A stretch of 64,000 nt of DNA from contig JAFEBP010000005.1 in NCBI GenBank assembly GCA_018242605.1, positions 582,861-646,860 on the forward strand, read 5' to 3'. Below, piece after piece: positions 8,067-16,286 of this stretch. This DNA is from Planctomycetota bacterium. GTDB taxonomy: Bacteria > Planctomycetota > Phycisphaerae > Phycisphaerales > UBA1924. Both the position numbers and the translations under genes were made by a program. Below the pieces are notes generated by a model, which saw only the letters and a program-made list of their open reading frames with translations, was not told the DNA's origin and searched no databases. Position 1 is the stretch's first letter, and the number at the start of each line of letters is the position of its first letter.

Positions 8067-9146
8067 TCAATCCGGAGCGTGAAGCACGCCGGCGGGCGGC
8101 TGCGGGAAGCCGGTGGGAAGTTCGCCCAGCACCCGACCGACTCGTCTTTCGCCCGCCACGTAACGCTCGGTGTGGCAGGAAGAGCAGCTCGCGAGCATCG
8201 CCTGATCGCCGCCTCGGTGGCATTCGAGGCAATCGAAGTACTCGTGATCGCCCCGGAGCGCAACGCCCGTGCGGGCGTGATCGAACTCAGTGTCGCCCCA
8301 GCGCTGGGCGTGGCACTGCTTGCACGAGTCGGAGGTGGGCCGCCGCGGCATCTCTCCGGCGACGTGGCAGGCGCTGCACGCGAGGGCGGCGTGCCCGGCC
8401 CTGAGCCACCAACGTGTGTGGACACTGTGATCGAAGGCGGGACGCTCCTGCCGGTCGTGGCAGGTCACGCAGCGGGATTGCGTGTGGCACTTGAAGCAAC
8501 TCTCTTCGCGGTTGACGACCGGACGCTCGATCTTTGATCCGTGGCACTGGCCGCACGAAGAGCCGCCGTGGCAATCGACGCACTGGAGACCGAACTTTTC
8601 GGCGTGGTCGGCGTGGTGGAAAGTGACCACCGGCACCGGCGCGTGGCCCGTCTGGTAGGTATATACGACCTGCGCGAACGATCGCGGGGGGTTTGCGGCG
8701 TGCGGCATCTTGGTGCCGACAGCCGAGCCACGCACCATCGCGGAAGAGGTGTGGCAATATCCACAAGCATTCTCGTGCGACCAATCCTTGTGGCAACTGA
8801 GGCACTGGCGGTGGTACGCTCCGCGAAGGCCCGGCTTCTCGCTAGTCACGACGGTGCTCATCGGTTCGTGGCAGGTGCGGCACGGCCGGATCACGGGCTC
8901 CGACGTCTGCTGAGAACCGGCCTGAAGTTCATGGTGGCAGTTCTTGCATTCACCCTGGATGGTCGACATCTGCGTGTGCAGACGGTGATCGAAGCGGACC
9001 GATCCGTAGCATCCGACAACCTGATCGAGTATCACCACATCGGGGCCGAGGATCCTGCCGGCCTGTGCCGTTGGAGTCGGAGGTGACGCGGCGAGCCCGC
9101 TGAACGTGCAGGCGGCCAGGGCCAGAGATGTAAGCAGGGCGTTCAC
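8067..9146 (-). CDS. Periplasmic 12-haem cytochrome c (class III-like)
   Basis: A 359-residue protein with an N-terminal signal peptide and twelve CXXCH haem-binding motifs (including CKNCH, CRTCH, CLSCH, CGYCH, CVDCH, CGQCH, CFKCH, CVTCH, CSACH, CKQCH, CLECH and CSSCH). Extra histidines (for example FDHRLH, FHHADH, FDHSVH) are spaced like the distal ligands of cytochrome c3-type bis-His haems. The GTG start at 9146 overlaps the preceding gene's stop by four bases (GTGA) and has GGAG upstream, so translation is coupled. It is last in a leftward operon after the ferredoxin and NrfD-like subunits, an arrangement like the Hmc/Ohc complexes of sulfate reducers. It probably feeds or drains electrons at the periplasmic face of that complex. 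Confidence 0.9.
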   Translation of the reverse strand: MNALLTSLALAACTFSGLAASPPTPTAQAGRILGPDVVILDQVVGCYGSVRFDHRLHTQMSTIQGECKNCHHELQAGSQQTSEPVIRPCRTCHEPMSTVVTSEKPGLRGAYHRQCLSCHKDWSHENACGYCHTSSAMVRGSAVGTKMPHAANPPRSFAQVVYTYQTGHAPVPVVTFHHADHAEKFGLQCVDCHGGSSCGQCHGSKIERPVVNREESCFKCHTQSRCVTCHDRQERPAFDHSVHTRWWLRAGHAALACSACHVAGEMPRRPTSDSCKQCHAQRWGDTEFDHARTGVALRGDHEYFDCLECHRGGDQAMLASCSSCHTERYVAGERRVGRVLGELPTGFPQPPAGVLHAPD

Positions 9147-10525
9147 GTGTAGCTCCAGGTCTGTGTGGTCGCGGTAGCGGTCACGGATGGCCCGCACCAT
9201 TCGACATGCGCTGTCGGGGGCATCGAAGTCACGGGGTTCTGGATCGCGACCGAAACTTCGCGGGGGACAGAAGCGCGGTGCGGAGCATGGGGAGGCTCGA
9301 GTTGTTCGATGACGGGCAAGTTGATGGCGATGCCGCGGTAGATGAGGACTGTCATGGCGACAGCGCCGATCGTCACCGCAACTTCGCTCAGGCTGGGCGA
9401 GTACACAGCCGACCGATCGAGAGGCGAGTACGCGAACAGGAAGACGTTAAGCCGGTTCAGCACCACGCCGGCGATGACGCAGGCCGAGCCGACGAAGAGC
9501 CAGGCGGTCCGCGAACGGAGCGGACGGGAGGCGAAGATGATGAACGGGAAGACGACGCCGACGAGAAGCTCCGACAGGAGCAGCCGCGAATAGGTGCCGC
9601 GATCGAGCAGGTGCGGGAGTTGGCCACGGACCGCCAGGTCCGTGATCTTGGCCGTGAAATACACACCCAGAGTGAAAGGGATGAAACGGGCGAGCCTGCT
9701 GAGCAGGTCGCTCTCTCCGCGGAGCCCGAAGGACCTATGGGCGATGATCGATTCGAAGATCACCATGGGGTAGCCTACCGCGAAGGCCGAAAGTAGGAAC
9801 AGGGCGGGCAGCGCGGGGGTGTGCCAGAACGCGTTGAGTTTGCCCTCGGTGATCACCATCAGGGTCCCCAGTGAGGACTGGTGCATGCACGAGAGCATGA
9901 TCCCCAGGATGATGAAGATCGTCATGAAGCGGCCGAGCGTTGCGTCCGCAAACCGCAGGGCGCGATCGACATGCCTGTTGAGCACGCGGGCGGGGCCCGG
10001 CAGATTGACGCGCCCCACGAACCGTTCGCACACGGCCGGCAGGAACTCGATGTACAGGACGGAGAGGTAGCACATCACACAGATGGCGACTTCGAAGAGC
10101 ACCGAGTTGGGCTGCCACATGGTCGGGAGCATGACGTGCCACATCGCCCAGAAGCGACCCAGGTCCGTCATCACGCCCAGGGCCACGAAGGTGTAGCCGA
10201 GCATGGCGGTGAGCAGCGCGGGCCGGACCAGCGGGTGGTACTGCTCGCGGTGCAGGATGTGCGCCAAGAACGCGGTGGTGAAACCGCCCGCGGCGAGGGC
10301 CACCCCCGTAGCGACATCGATGCCGATCCAGATGCCCCAGGGATAGGCGTTGTTGAGGTTGGTCGCGGCTCCGAGGCCGAAGAGCATTCGGTAGATCCAA
10401 GCCACGGCACCGATCGCGGCGAACGCCGCGACGACCCAGACGCCGGGGGTGAAGTACCGGGGACGCGACTCGGCCCGGGTCACAGGCGTGTAGCGAAAGA
10501 AGGTGATGGGAATCGCGGCGCTCAC
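9143..10525 (-). CDS. HybB/NrfD-family integral membrane subunit
   Basis: A 460-residue polytopic protein with about ten membrane helices, from WVVAAFAAIGAVAWIYRML near the N-terminus to a last helix near residue 400. The patterns NNAYPWGIWIGIDVATGVA and HPLVRPALLTAMLGY match the HybB/NrfD/PsrC superfamily, whose members exchange electrons between a partner ferredoxin and membrane quinone without binding haem. The start is a GTG at 10525 overlapping the HybA-like stop (GTGA), with AAAGGAAG upstream. The C-terminal 40 residues are polar and Pro-rich. The neighbours supply the matching iron-sulfur subunit and a multihaem cytochrome; no hydrogenase subunits are nearby, so the hydrogenase name of HybB should not be transferred. 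Confidence 0.88.
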   Translation of the reverse strand: MSAAIPITFFRYTPVTRAESRPRYFTPGVWVVAAFAAIGAVAWIYRMLFGLGAATNLNNAYPWGIWIGIDVATGVALAAGGFTTAFLAHILHREQYHPLVRPALLTAMLGYTFVALGVMTDLGRFWAMWHVMLPTMWQPNSVLFEVAICVMCYLSVLYIEFLPAVCERFVGRVNLPGPARVLNRHVDRALRFADATLGRFMTIFIILGIMLSCMHQSSLGTLMVITEGKLNAFWHTPALPALFLLSAFAVGYPMVIFESIIAHRSFGLRGESDLLSRLARFIPFTLGVYFTAKITDLAVRGQLPHLLDRGTYSRLLLSELLVGVVFPFIIFASRPLRSRTAWLFVGSACVIAGVVLNRLNVFLFAYSPLDRSAVYSPSLSEVAVTIGAVAMTVLIYRGIAINLPVIEQLEPPHAPHRASVPREVSVAIQNPVTSMPPTAHVEWCGPSVTATATTQTWSYT

Positions 10526-11469
10526 GAGTGGCTTCCTTTGCGTGTGAACCAGTTCAGCGTCGCCAGCAGGGTGGCGACGCCGATGGGGGCAGCGAACCAC
10601 TTGAAGATGGTGTGCTGGATGTGTTCCGAACGTTCCGCGGGGCTGTGGGACGAGAGCGCCGGGAGCCCGACCTCCGCGAGTTCCTCGAAGGGACGCGGCG
10701 ACAGGTAGAGCCACGAGGTGCCCCCGCCTTCGGTCTCGCCGTACACGTGATCGACGTACTCGCCGGCGTGATCGGCGATGCGGCGGTGCGCGAGTTTGAG
10801 CAGATCGTCACGCCGACCATACTGCAGCGCTTCGACCGGGCAGACCTCCACGCACGCGGGGACCTGGCCGCGCTGCGTGCGATGGCGGCAGAACTCGCAC
10901 TTGCGCACCCGCGGAGTGAAGCGGCTGTTGTACTCGTACGTCAGGCGCTCGAAGGGGCAGGCGACCAGGCAGTACCGGCAACCGATGCACTTGGACGCGT
11001 CGTACGTCACGGGACCAGACGGGTCCTTGCGCATCGCACCCACCAGGCACGCCGAGACGCACGGAGGGTGTTCGCAGTGCATGCACTGCATTTTCGCGTA
11101 CACGGGCTTGGCATCGGCCCCGTGACCGACCGACCGGTTGACGACGCAGAATCGGTCCGTGCTCGGGTTGCGGCGGGTGGAGAAGACGGATTGGTCATCG
11201 CACTCCTCGATGGGGCCGTGTGAATTGCCGTTAGCGCCCGCGCACGCCCATTCGCACCGTCTGCATCCGACGCACCGCTTGAGATCGACGAGCACCGCCA
11301 TGCGGTCGTCGTTCAGCCTCTTGGAGGCCCCGGACCGCTCGCTCCCGAGAGCGACGCCGCCGACCGTCAGGGCGGTCAGCACGGCGACACGACGCACAAA
11401 CTCGCGTCGGCTGGCGCACCGGCAGGCACCGGTCTCGTGCGTCGCGTTCTGTGGTTGGGAAGCGTTCAT
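10522..11469 (-). CDS. Tat-exported HybA-like four-cluster ferredoxin subunit
   Basis: A 315-residue protein with a Tat signal (SRREFVRRV near residue 20, hydrophobic run to about 45). It carries four cysteine groups for [4Fe-4S] clusters: CVGCRRCEWAC, CMHCEHPPCVSAC, CIGCRYCLVAC and the CEFC...CVEVC set. The last 30 residues contain a hydrophobic helix (IFKWFAAPIGVATLLATL) like the C-terminal anchor of HybA. It should pass electrons between a periplasmic donor, here probably the 12-haem cytochrome, and the NrfD-like membrane subunit. GGAGG lies 8 nt before the ATG. It is second in the leftward operon, 51 bp after the small membrane protein gene. Confidence 0.9.
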   Translation of the reverse strand: MNASQPQNATHETGACRCASRREFVRRVAVLTALTVGGVALGSERSGASKRLNDDRMAVLVDLKRCVGCRRCEWACAGANGNSHGPIEECDDQSVFSTRRNPSTDRFCVVNRSVGHGADAKPVYAKMQCMHCEHPPCVSACLVGAMRKDPSGPVTYDASKCIGCRYCLVACPFERLTYEYNSRFTPRVRKCEFCRHRTQRGQVPACVEVCPVEALQYGRRDDLLKLAHRRIADHAGEYVDHVYGETEGGGTSWLYLSPRPFEELAEVGLPALSSHSPAERSEHIQHTIFKWFAAPIGVATLLATLNWFTRKGSHS

Positions 11470-11520
11470 CGCAAGGCCTCCGGTAGATCGTTGCGCGGCC
11501 TATCGCCGCGGCTGCTTCGT

Positions 11521-11919
11521 TCAGTGGATTCGGAAGACGTGACGGCTCACTCCCAGAATCTGCCAAACGCCCAGGATCGCCAGCGTCACAGCGGCGACGG
11601 GCAGCACCGCGACGGTCGCGCCGCCAGCAAGTACGACCGTGATTGCCAGCAGCGGGATTCCCGCGATGATCGCGACGCCCAGCACGATCTCACGGACGAT
11701 CAGACGGCAGCCGGGGCTGAGTTTGGGTTCGATGGCGTGCCACAGCGCGATCGAGGCGGCCACGACCATGGCCGCCGCGAAGCCCGCGACGAAGACGCCA
11801 CGGAGCAGGAATGCCGCGACTCCCAGCACGGGCATGCATACGACGGCTGCGAGGCCGAAGGCGATCGGCCCTGCATACCCCCGCATCAGCGTGTTTATGT
11901 TTGTTTTGACGCGTGCCAT
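11521..11919 (-). CDS. Small four-helix membrane protein, first gene of the redox operon
   Basis: A 132-residue protein made almost entirely of four hydrophobic helices joined by short polar turns; no haem-binding CXXCH or other motif is present. AAGGGGAG lies 6 nt before the ATG. It is the first gene after the sigma-54 promoter at 11967-11982. By position it may be the equivalent of the small membrane subunits found in Hmc-type complexes, but there is no sequence evidence beyond topology. Confidence 0.75.
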   Translation of the reverse strand: MARVKTNINTLMRGYAGPIAFGLAAVVCMPVLGVAAFLLRGVFVAGFAAAMVVAASIALWHAIEPKLSPGCRLIVREIVLGVAIIAGIPLLAITVVLAGGATVAVLPVAAVTLAILGVWQILGVSRHVFRIH

Positions 11920-11966
11920 GTGTAGCTCCCCTTGCGTTTACGGATGACACCTTTCGCCCTGCCTCA

Positions 11967-11982
11967 TGCAATCGGCGGACCA
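11967..11982 (-). promoter_or_regulatory. Sigma-54 promoter of the multihaem/NrfD operon
   Basis: Read leftward, the sequence is TGGTCCGCCGATTGCA. It has the invariant GG and GC doublets separated by 10 bases, and matches the TGGCACG-N4-TTGCA consensus at five of seven -24 positions and all five -12 positions. Transcription would begin near 11955, about 36 nt before the first start codon at 11919. The window also encodes a sigma-54-dependent activator (14757-16130). Confidence 0.8.
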
Positions 11983-12093
11983 ACCCCGAACAACGCAGCG
12001 CCCCGCGCCAGAGCTCGCAAACGCCCTTCCGTGCGGCGGCCGGGGCAATGAACAACCCCCGGGATTGCGCCCGTGATGAGGAACTCGACACTC

Positions 12094-12110
12094 TGTTGTG
12101 ATTCTCAACA
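12094..12110. promoter_or_regulatory. Candidate enhancer (UAS) for the sigma-54 activator, site 1
   Basis: TGTTGTGATTCTCAACA is a perfect 5+5 dyad (TGTTG-N7-CAACA). It lies about 145 bp upstream of the expected start site of the sigma-54 promoter at 11967, the right distance for an NtrC-type enhancer, and overlaps the last codons of the GcvH-like gene. The TTCTCAAC core recurs before the second sigma-54 promoter. Confidence 0.55.
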
Positions 12111-12848
12111 CCCGCCCTGTAGAAGAACTCCACGGACCATGGCGAGATACGAACTCGTTCCGATCGCCCGGCGCGTCGCTTCGATCAACGCGGGGTCAAT
12201 CCAGGAGTCCTCTGGATTTTGGAGGGCCAGGAGCCCGAAAGCGGCCTGACGGCCGAACCGCCGCATGGCGAGCCTGGCTTGCTCGCAGGCCTCGGCCGCG
12301 TGCCGCAGATCCGCGAGTTGGCGGTCGTCGTCAAGAACGATTTCCGCAACCCATCCGGCCGTGTAGGGGTCGGTCATGAGCAACGATGGCGTTGCATCCA
12401 GGCGTTCGCTCCAGCAGCACACGCTCCCGCCGACGGGCGACGGCAGTTCCAACTCGCCGCCATCGAAGGACATACTGAACAATGGCTGGCCCCTGCGGAG
12501 CACGCTGTCGTGAAACGCGGGCCGAACCTCACGGACAGGCGGCATGAGTCGGGCCAGACCCGCGTCAACACCGGTGCGCACGTGGCCGGCGCTCACCACC
12601 TGCACCCACAGATGCTCATCGGCGTAGAGGCGATCGTTCGGGAACGACCAAAGTGTCGGTCCGGGTTCGGGCTCCTGGAGATTTTGCCGCAGCACCAGAC
12701 GGGGATCACTGCGGATGGCCGCGTCGAGCGGGCAGGCCTCGCAGGCAAAGCCATGGTCGCAGAGGCGGTAGTTGAGCACGCCCGCATCGACCCACACGCA
12801 CGTGCGTGCGGACGGCACTGGCGAAAGGACCGGCAATGACCGCTTCAT
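12105..12848 (-). CDS. GcvH-like (lipoyl-fold) protein lacking the lipoylated lysine
   Basis: A 247-residue protein. The middle part (about residues 80-185) follows glycine cleavage H protein: a YADEHLWV opening, a PSPVGGSV turn and MTDPYTAGWVAEI, which corresponds to the H-protein SDPYGxGW region. The position of the lipoyl-lysine (ESVKA in H protein) reads SFDGGELEL, with no lysine, so it probably cannot carry lipoate. The N-terminus has a cysteine set (C30-x5-C36-x2-C39-P40) that could bind metal or Fe-S. GAGGG lies before the ATG at 12848; a longer start at 12890 is possible but lacks this. It has its own sigma-54 promoter and sits between the kinase genes and the redox operon, so it is likely part of that system. 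Confidence 0.75.
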   Translation of the reverse strand: MKRSLPVLSPVPSARTCVWVDAGVLNYRLCDHGFACEACPLDAAIRSDPRLVLRQNLQEPEPGPTLWSFPNDRLYADEHLWVQVVSAGHVRTGVDAGLARLMPPVREVRPAFHDSVLRRGQPLFSMSFDGGELELPSPVGGSVCCWSERLDATPSLLMTDPYTAGWVAEIVLDDDRQLADLRHAAEACEQARLAMRRFGRQAAFGLLALQNPEDSWIDPALIEATRRAIGTSSYLAMVRGVLLQGGC

Positions 12849-12913
12849 GGCATATCCCTCTGACCGATCCGTGCCATCGCGCGCACCCACGGTCGTGAAG
12901 CACCGGCACCACG

Positions 12914-12929
12914 TGCAACCGGCGAGCCA
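12914..12929 (-). promoter_or_regulatory. Sigma-54 promoter of the GcvH-like gene
   Basis: Read leftward, the sequence is TGGCTCGCCGGTTGCA, matching the -24/-12 consensus TGGCACG-N4-TTGCA at 11 of 12 defined bases, with the required 10-bp GG-to-GC spacing. Transcription would start near 12902, about 54 nt before the ATG at 12848. Confidence 0.82.
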
Positions 12930-13002
12930 GCCGCTCGCGGGGATGGGCGCGGCTTTTGGGCGTGGATTCGCCGCACACGACCCGAACCGGCGCGGGGAGC
13001 GC

Positions 13003-13040
13003 TGATGAATATCTCAACACTCCGTGTGGATTCTCAACGA
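13003..13040. promoter_or_regulatory. Candidate enhancer sites 2 and 3 for the sigma-54 activator
   Basis: TGATGAATATCTCAACA (13003-13019) is a near-dyad of the same 5-7-5 form as site 1. A second TTCTCAACG half-site lies at 13031-13039. The two TCTCAAC cores are 20 bp apart, about two helical turns, and lie 110-135 bp upstream of the expected start from the sigma-54 promoter at 12914. They also lie just upstream of the kinase gene and could autoregulate it. Confidence 0.5.
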
Positions 13041-13092
13041 CCGGGGGCAAACAATCTGGATAAGTCGATCCTCTTATTGGGCGGACCTATTT

Positions 13093-14760
13093 ATGGTCTC
13101 CAGGCTGCGATCGCTGGCAAGCTCACTTGAACTGCGACTTTTCGTGCCGCTGGGCGCCACCATTGCGCTGGTGCTCTCATTCCACGCGTTGCTGGGCTAT
13201 TGGGGCGCGCGGGACGAGATATCCCGCTTCGTGCGGGCGGACCTGGAACGTTCGACGTCGCTCATCCGCAGCGCCACCCGAGACGGAATGCTGCTCAACC
13301 GCATGGACGAGGTGCAGTCCCGCATCGAACAACTCGGGGCGTCGCAGGGGTTCACCGGCATCAGGGTGTACGCGAAGGACGGCCGGATCGCGCTCTCGGC
13401 AGATGCCACCGAGCGTGGCCGGGTGGTCGCGATCTCCGCCGAAGCGTGCGCCACCTGTCATACCAACGGCGAAGTCACCGGGCCCAACGTCCTGCGGTTC
13501 AACAACATCGCCCTTGAGCGGGGCGGCCATGAGGCTCAACGGTCCCTCACGGTCATCAACAACGAACCGTCCTGCTCGGCGACCGCATGCCACTCGCCGC
13601 CGGGGCTCCAACCAGTCCTGGGCGTCCTGGACGTGCAGATGACCATGGCGCCCTTCGACGAGGCGATCGCCAGGGCTCGCCTGCAACTGGGCTGGACCAC
13701 GGCCCTGTTGATCCTTGCGAGCGGGCTGATCGCGGCGCTATTCATCCGACGCCTGGTTCACGAACCGGTCGCGAGGCTGCGGGAGGGGACTCGCCGAATC
13801 GCCGCCGGAGATCTGAACACACGCATCGACGTCCCGGGGCGCACGGAGTTGGCGACCCTGGCGGGGGCGTTCAATGGCATGGTGGCGGACCTTCGCGGCG
13901 CGAGAGACGAACTTGACCGCTGGTCTCGCACGCTGGAGCAGAAGGTCGAGGAAAAAGCGCTGGCCCTGAAGCAAGCCCAGCAGCAGATGAACCAGGTCGA
14001 GACGATGGCCTCGCTCGGAAAGCTCTCCGCGACGGTGGCCCACGAACTCAACAACCCGTTGAGCGGCATTCTCGCGTACGCACGCCTGGTGCGGCGCGAG
14101 ATCGCGGAACAGCCCATCGAGCAGCGTGTCCGAGAGGAACTCGAGGGCTATCTCGCGCTGGTCGACAAGGAGTGCGTGCGTTGCGGCGACATCGTCAAGA
14201 ACCTGCTGCTGTTCGCCCGGGGCCGGAGCGTGCGACCGAAAGCCACCGACATCAATCAGATCATCGACCACGGCCTGAAACTGCTCAGGCACCATCTGGA
14301 AATGAATAAAGTGCAGCTGGAAACCACGCTGATTGAAGGCGATCCCACCATCGTCGCAGATCAGAACCAAATTCTGCAGGCCGTGCTGGCGCTGCTTATG
14401 AACGCGATCGAGGCGATGCAGGGCGAGCACGATCGGTCGGCGATTCTGGGCGTTCACCTGACGGGCGATCTGGAACGGGTCGAGATACGGATCAGCGATA
14501 CGGGCGGCGGCATCCCGCCGGAGCTCATTCCGCACATCTTCAAGCCGTTCGTCACCACCAAAGGAGAAGGCAGCGGGGTGGGGCTGGGACTTTCGGTGGT
14601 GTACGGCGTCGTCCACGGGCACGGCGGGGATATTTCGGTTCAGTCGCAACCAGGCGTGGGCACAACGTTCACCATCACCCTTCCGCGCAAGCCCAGCATG
14701 GAGGTGGAGCCAAAGGTCGTGACCGCCGCCGAGACAGCCGCCAAGGAGATCGCCACATGA
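13093..14760 (+). CDS. Membrane histidine kinase with a di-haem c-type sensor domain
   Basis: A 555-residue sensor kinase. A first membrane helix (about 15-37) is followed by a periplasmic domain of some 160 residues, a second helix (199-218), a HAMP domain (about 219-270), a coiled linker and a HisKA/HATPase core with H317 in AHELNNP. The N box and the DTGGGIPPE and GLGLSVV ATP-lid motifs are intact. The periplasmic part contains CATCH (C119-C122-H123) and CSATACH (C161-C166-H167), the second with four rather than two residues between cysteines. This suggests one or two covalent haems sensing redox state or a small ligand. The stop overlaps the next gene's ATG by four bases, pairing it with the response regulator. 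Confidence 0.9.
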   Translation: MVSRLRSLASSLELRLFVPLGATIALVLSFHALLGYWGARDEISRFVRADLERSTSLIRSATRDGMLLNRMDEVQSRIEQLGASQGFTGIRVYAKDGRIALSADATERGRVVAISAEACATCHTNGEVTGPNVLRFNNIALERGGHEAQRSLTVINNEPSCSATACHSPPGLQPVLGVLDVQMTMAPFDEAIARARLQLGWTTALLILASGLIAALFIRRLVHEPVARLREGTRRIAAGDLNTRIDVPGRTELATLAGAFNGMVADLRGARDELDRWSRTLEQKVEEKALALKQAQQQMNQVETMASLGKLSATVAHELNNPLSGILAYARLVRREIAEQPIEQRVREELEGYLALVDKECVRCGDIVKNLLLFARGRSVRPKATDINQIIDHGLKLLRHHLEMNKVQLETTLIEGDPTIVADQNQILQAVLALLMNAIEAMQGEHDRSAILGVHLTGDLERVEIRISDTGGGIPPELIPHIFKPFVTTKGEGSGVGLGLSVVYGVVHGHGGDISVQSQPGVGTTFTITLPRKPSMEVEPKVVTAAETAAKEIAT

Positions 14761-16130
14761 CACCCCAACGACCATCGGTGCTCGTGGTTGACGACGAGTT
14801 TTCCGTGCGCGACTCGCTGAGCCGCTGGCTCGCGAAGGACGGCTTCGACGCGGTGCCGGCGGAGAACGCGGACGCGGCCCTGGCGGTGGTCAACAAGCGT
14901 CGCTTCGACGCCGCGGTGGTTGATATCAAAATGCCGGGGATGGATGGCCTGGACCTGCAGAAGGCCCTGCGTGCAGTCGACCCGGAGCTGGAAGTCATCA
15001 TCATCACCGCGCACGCATCGATCGAGAGCGCCGTGCGGGCGCTCAAGGAAGGCGCGTTCGATTATGTGACCAAGCCGATCGACCCGTCCGAACTGAGCCA
15101 CCTACTGCAGCGGGCGGTGGAGAAGCGTCGGCTCGCCCAAGAGAATGCCCGGCTTCGCGGCACCATCGATGAGATGGTCTGCGTCGATGCCATCGTCGGC
15201 AAGAGCCCCGCGATCCGCCAGGTGATGGACCTGATCCGGCACGTCGCGCCCACCGACGCGACGGTGCTGATCACCGGGGAGAGCGGCACCGGCAAGGAGT
15301 TGATTGCACGCGCAATACACGCGAACAGCCCGCGACGCTACCGGCCAATCATCCCCGTCAACTGCGGGGCCATCCCAGAGTCCCTGCTGGAGAGCGAGTT
15401 GTTCGGGCACGAGAAGGGCGCGTTCACCAACGCCACGCAGCGTCGGCGCGGAAAGATCGAGATGGCCGAGGGCGGCACGCTGTTCCTCGATGAGATCGGA
15501 TCAATACCGGAAAAGATGCAGGTGGAACTCCTGCGCGTCCTGGAGGAAAAGTGTTTCACCCGTGTTGGCGGGCAGGAAACCGTGCACGTTGACTTCCGCG
15601 TGATCTGCGCGACCAACGAATCGCTCGAGGCGGCGGTACGGGACGGGCGGTTCCGCGAGGACCTCTTCTACCGCATCCACGTCTTCTCCATCGAAGCCCC
15701 CCCGCTGCGGGCACGCAGAGAGGACATCCCGCTACTCGCTCAACATTTCGTGGAGCGATTCTCTCGCCAGATGGACCGCAGGATCACCGGCATCAGCGAC
15801 GAAGCGATGCGGGTGCTGGCCGAGCATTCATGGCCGGGCAATGTGCGTGAACTGTGCAATGCCATCGAGCGGGCGATGGTGGTGGGCAAGCCGCCCGAGA
15901 TACGGCCCCAGGACCTTCCAGCCCCGACAACTCGCACACCCGCGGTCGATCAGGGGACCGATGAATCGCTGGAGGAGATAGAGAAGCGGCACATCCGCGG
16001 CGTGCTGGAGCGCGCGAACTGGAACATCTCCCAGGCGGCTCACGTGCTCCAGATCGATCGAGTCACCGTCTACAACAAAATCCACCGGTTCGGGCTCTCG
16101 CGGGAGACCTCGCCCGTCGCACGGTCTTGA
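14757..16130 (+). CDS. NtrC-family sigma-54-dependent response regulator
   Basis: The 457-residue activator has a receiver domain (phospho-acceptor D56, conserved T84 and K106), an AAA+ domain with Walker A GESGTGKE (174-181) and Walker B near LFLDEIG, and a C-terminal Fis-type helix-turn-helix ([18 protein letters not shown], near residue 430). The sigma-54 contact loop reads GAFTNA (221-226) rather than the commoner GAFTGA, a known natural variation. It is translationally coupled to the haem sensor kinase (ATGA overlap). Its likely targets are the two sigma-54 promoters at 11967 and 12914, which share candidate upstream binding sites. Confidence 0.93.
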   Translation: MTPQRPSVLVVDDEFSVRDSLSRWLAKDGFDAVPAENADAALAVVNKRRFDAAVVDIKMPGMDGLDLQKALRAVDPELEVIIITAHASIESAVRALKEGAFDYVTKPIDPSELSHLLQRAVEKRRLAQENARLRGTIDEMVCVDAIVGKSPAIRQVMDLIRHVAPTDATVLITGESGTGKELIARAIHANSPRRYRPIIPVNCGAIPESLLESELFGHEKGAFTNATQRRRGKIEMAEGGTLFLDEIGSIPEKMQVELLRVLEEKCFTRVGGQETVHVDFRVICATNESLEAAVRDGRFREDLFYRIHVFSIEAPPLRARREDIPLLAQHFVERFSRQMDRRITGISDEAMRVLAEHSWPGNVRELCNAIERAMVVGKPPEIRPQDLPAPTTRTPAVDQGTDESLEEIEKRHIRGVLERANWNISQAAHVLQIDRVTVYNKIHRFGLSRETSPVARS

Positions 16131-16185
16131 AATGATCGCGAGTCGCAGACGTGCTAATGCGCAAGCTGCGAATCTCAAAGACGTC

Positions 16186-16213
16186 CAGCGCACGAATACG
16201 GCTTCGTGCGCTG
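16186..16213. terminator. Hairpin without T tract after the response regulator gene
   Basis: An 11-bp perfect inverted repeat (CAGCGCACGAA and complement) with a 6-nt loop lies between the convergent response regulator and PEP-CTERM-like genes. No T run follows on either strand, so it may end transcripts with Rho or protect 3' ends rather than act as a classic intrinsic terminator. Confidence 0.4.
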
Positions 16214-16286
16214 AACGATGACTATGCCGCCGCGGCCAAGATCGGGTCGAAACGAGCGTCGAAGAACTCACTAGGCGAGAGTCTTA

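Noticed and set aside
13738..14775. 345-codon open frame opposite the histidine kinase
   Set aside because: The kinase is unambiguous; the opposite frame has no motif.
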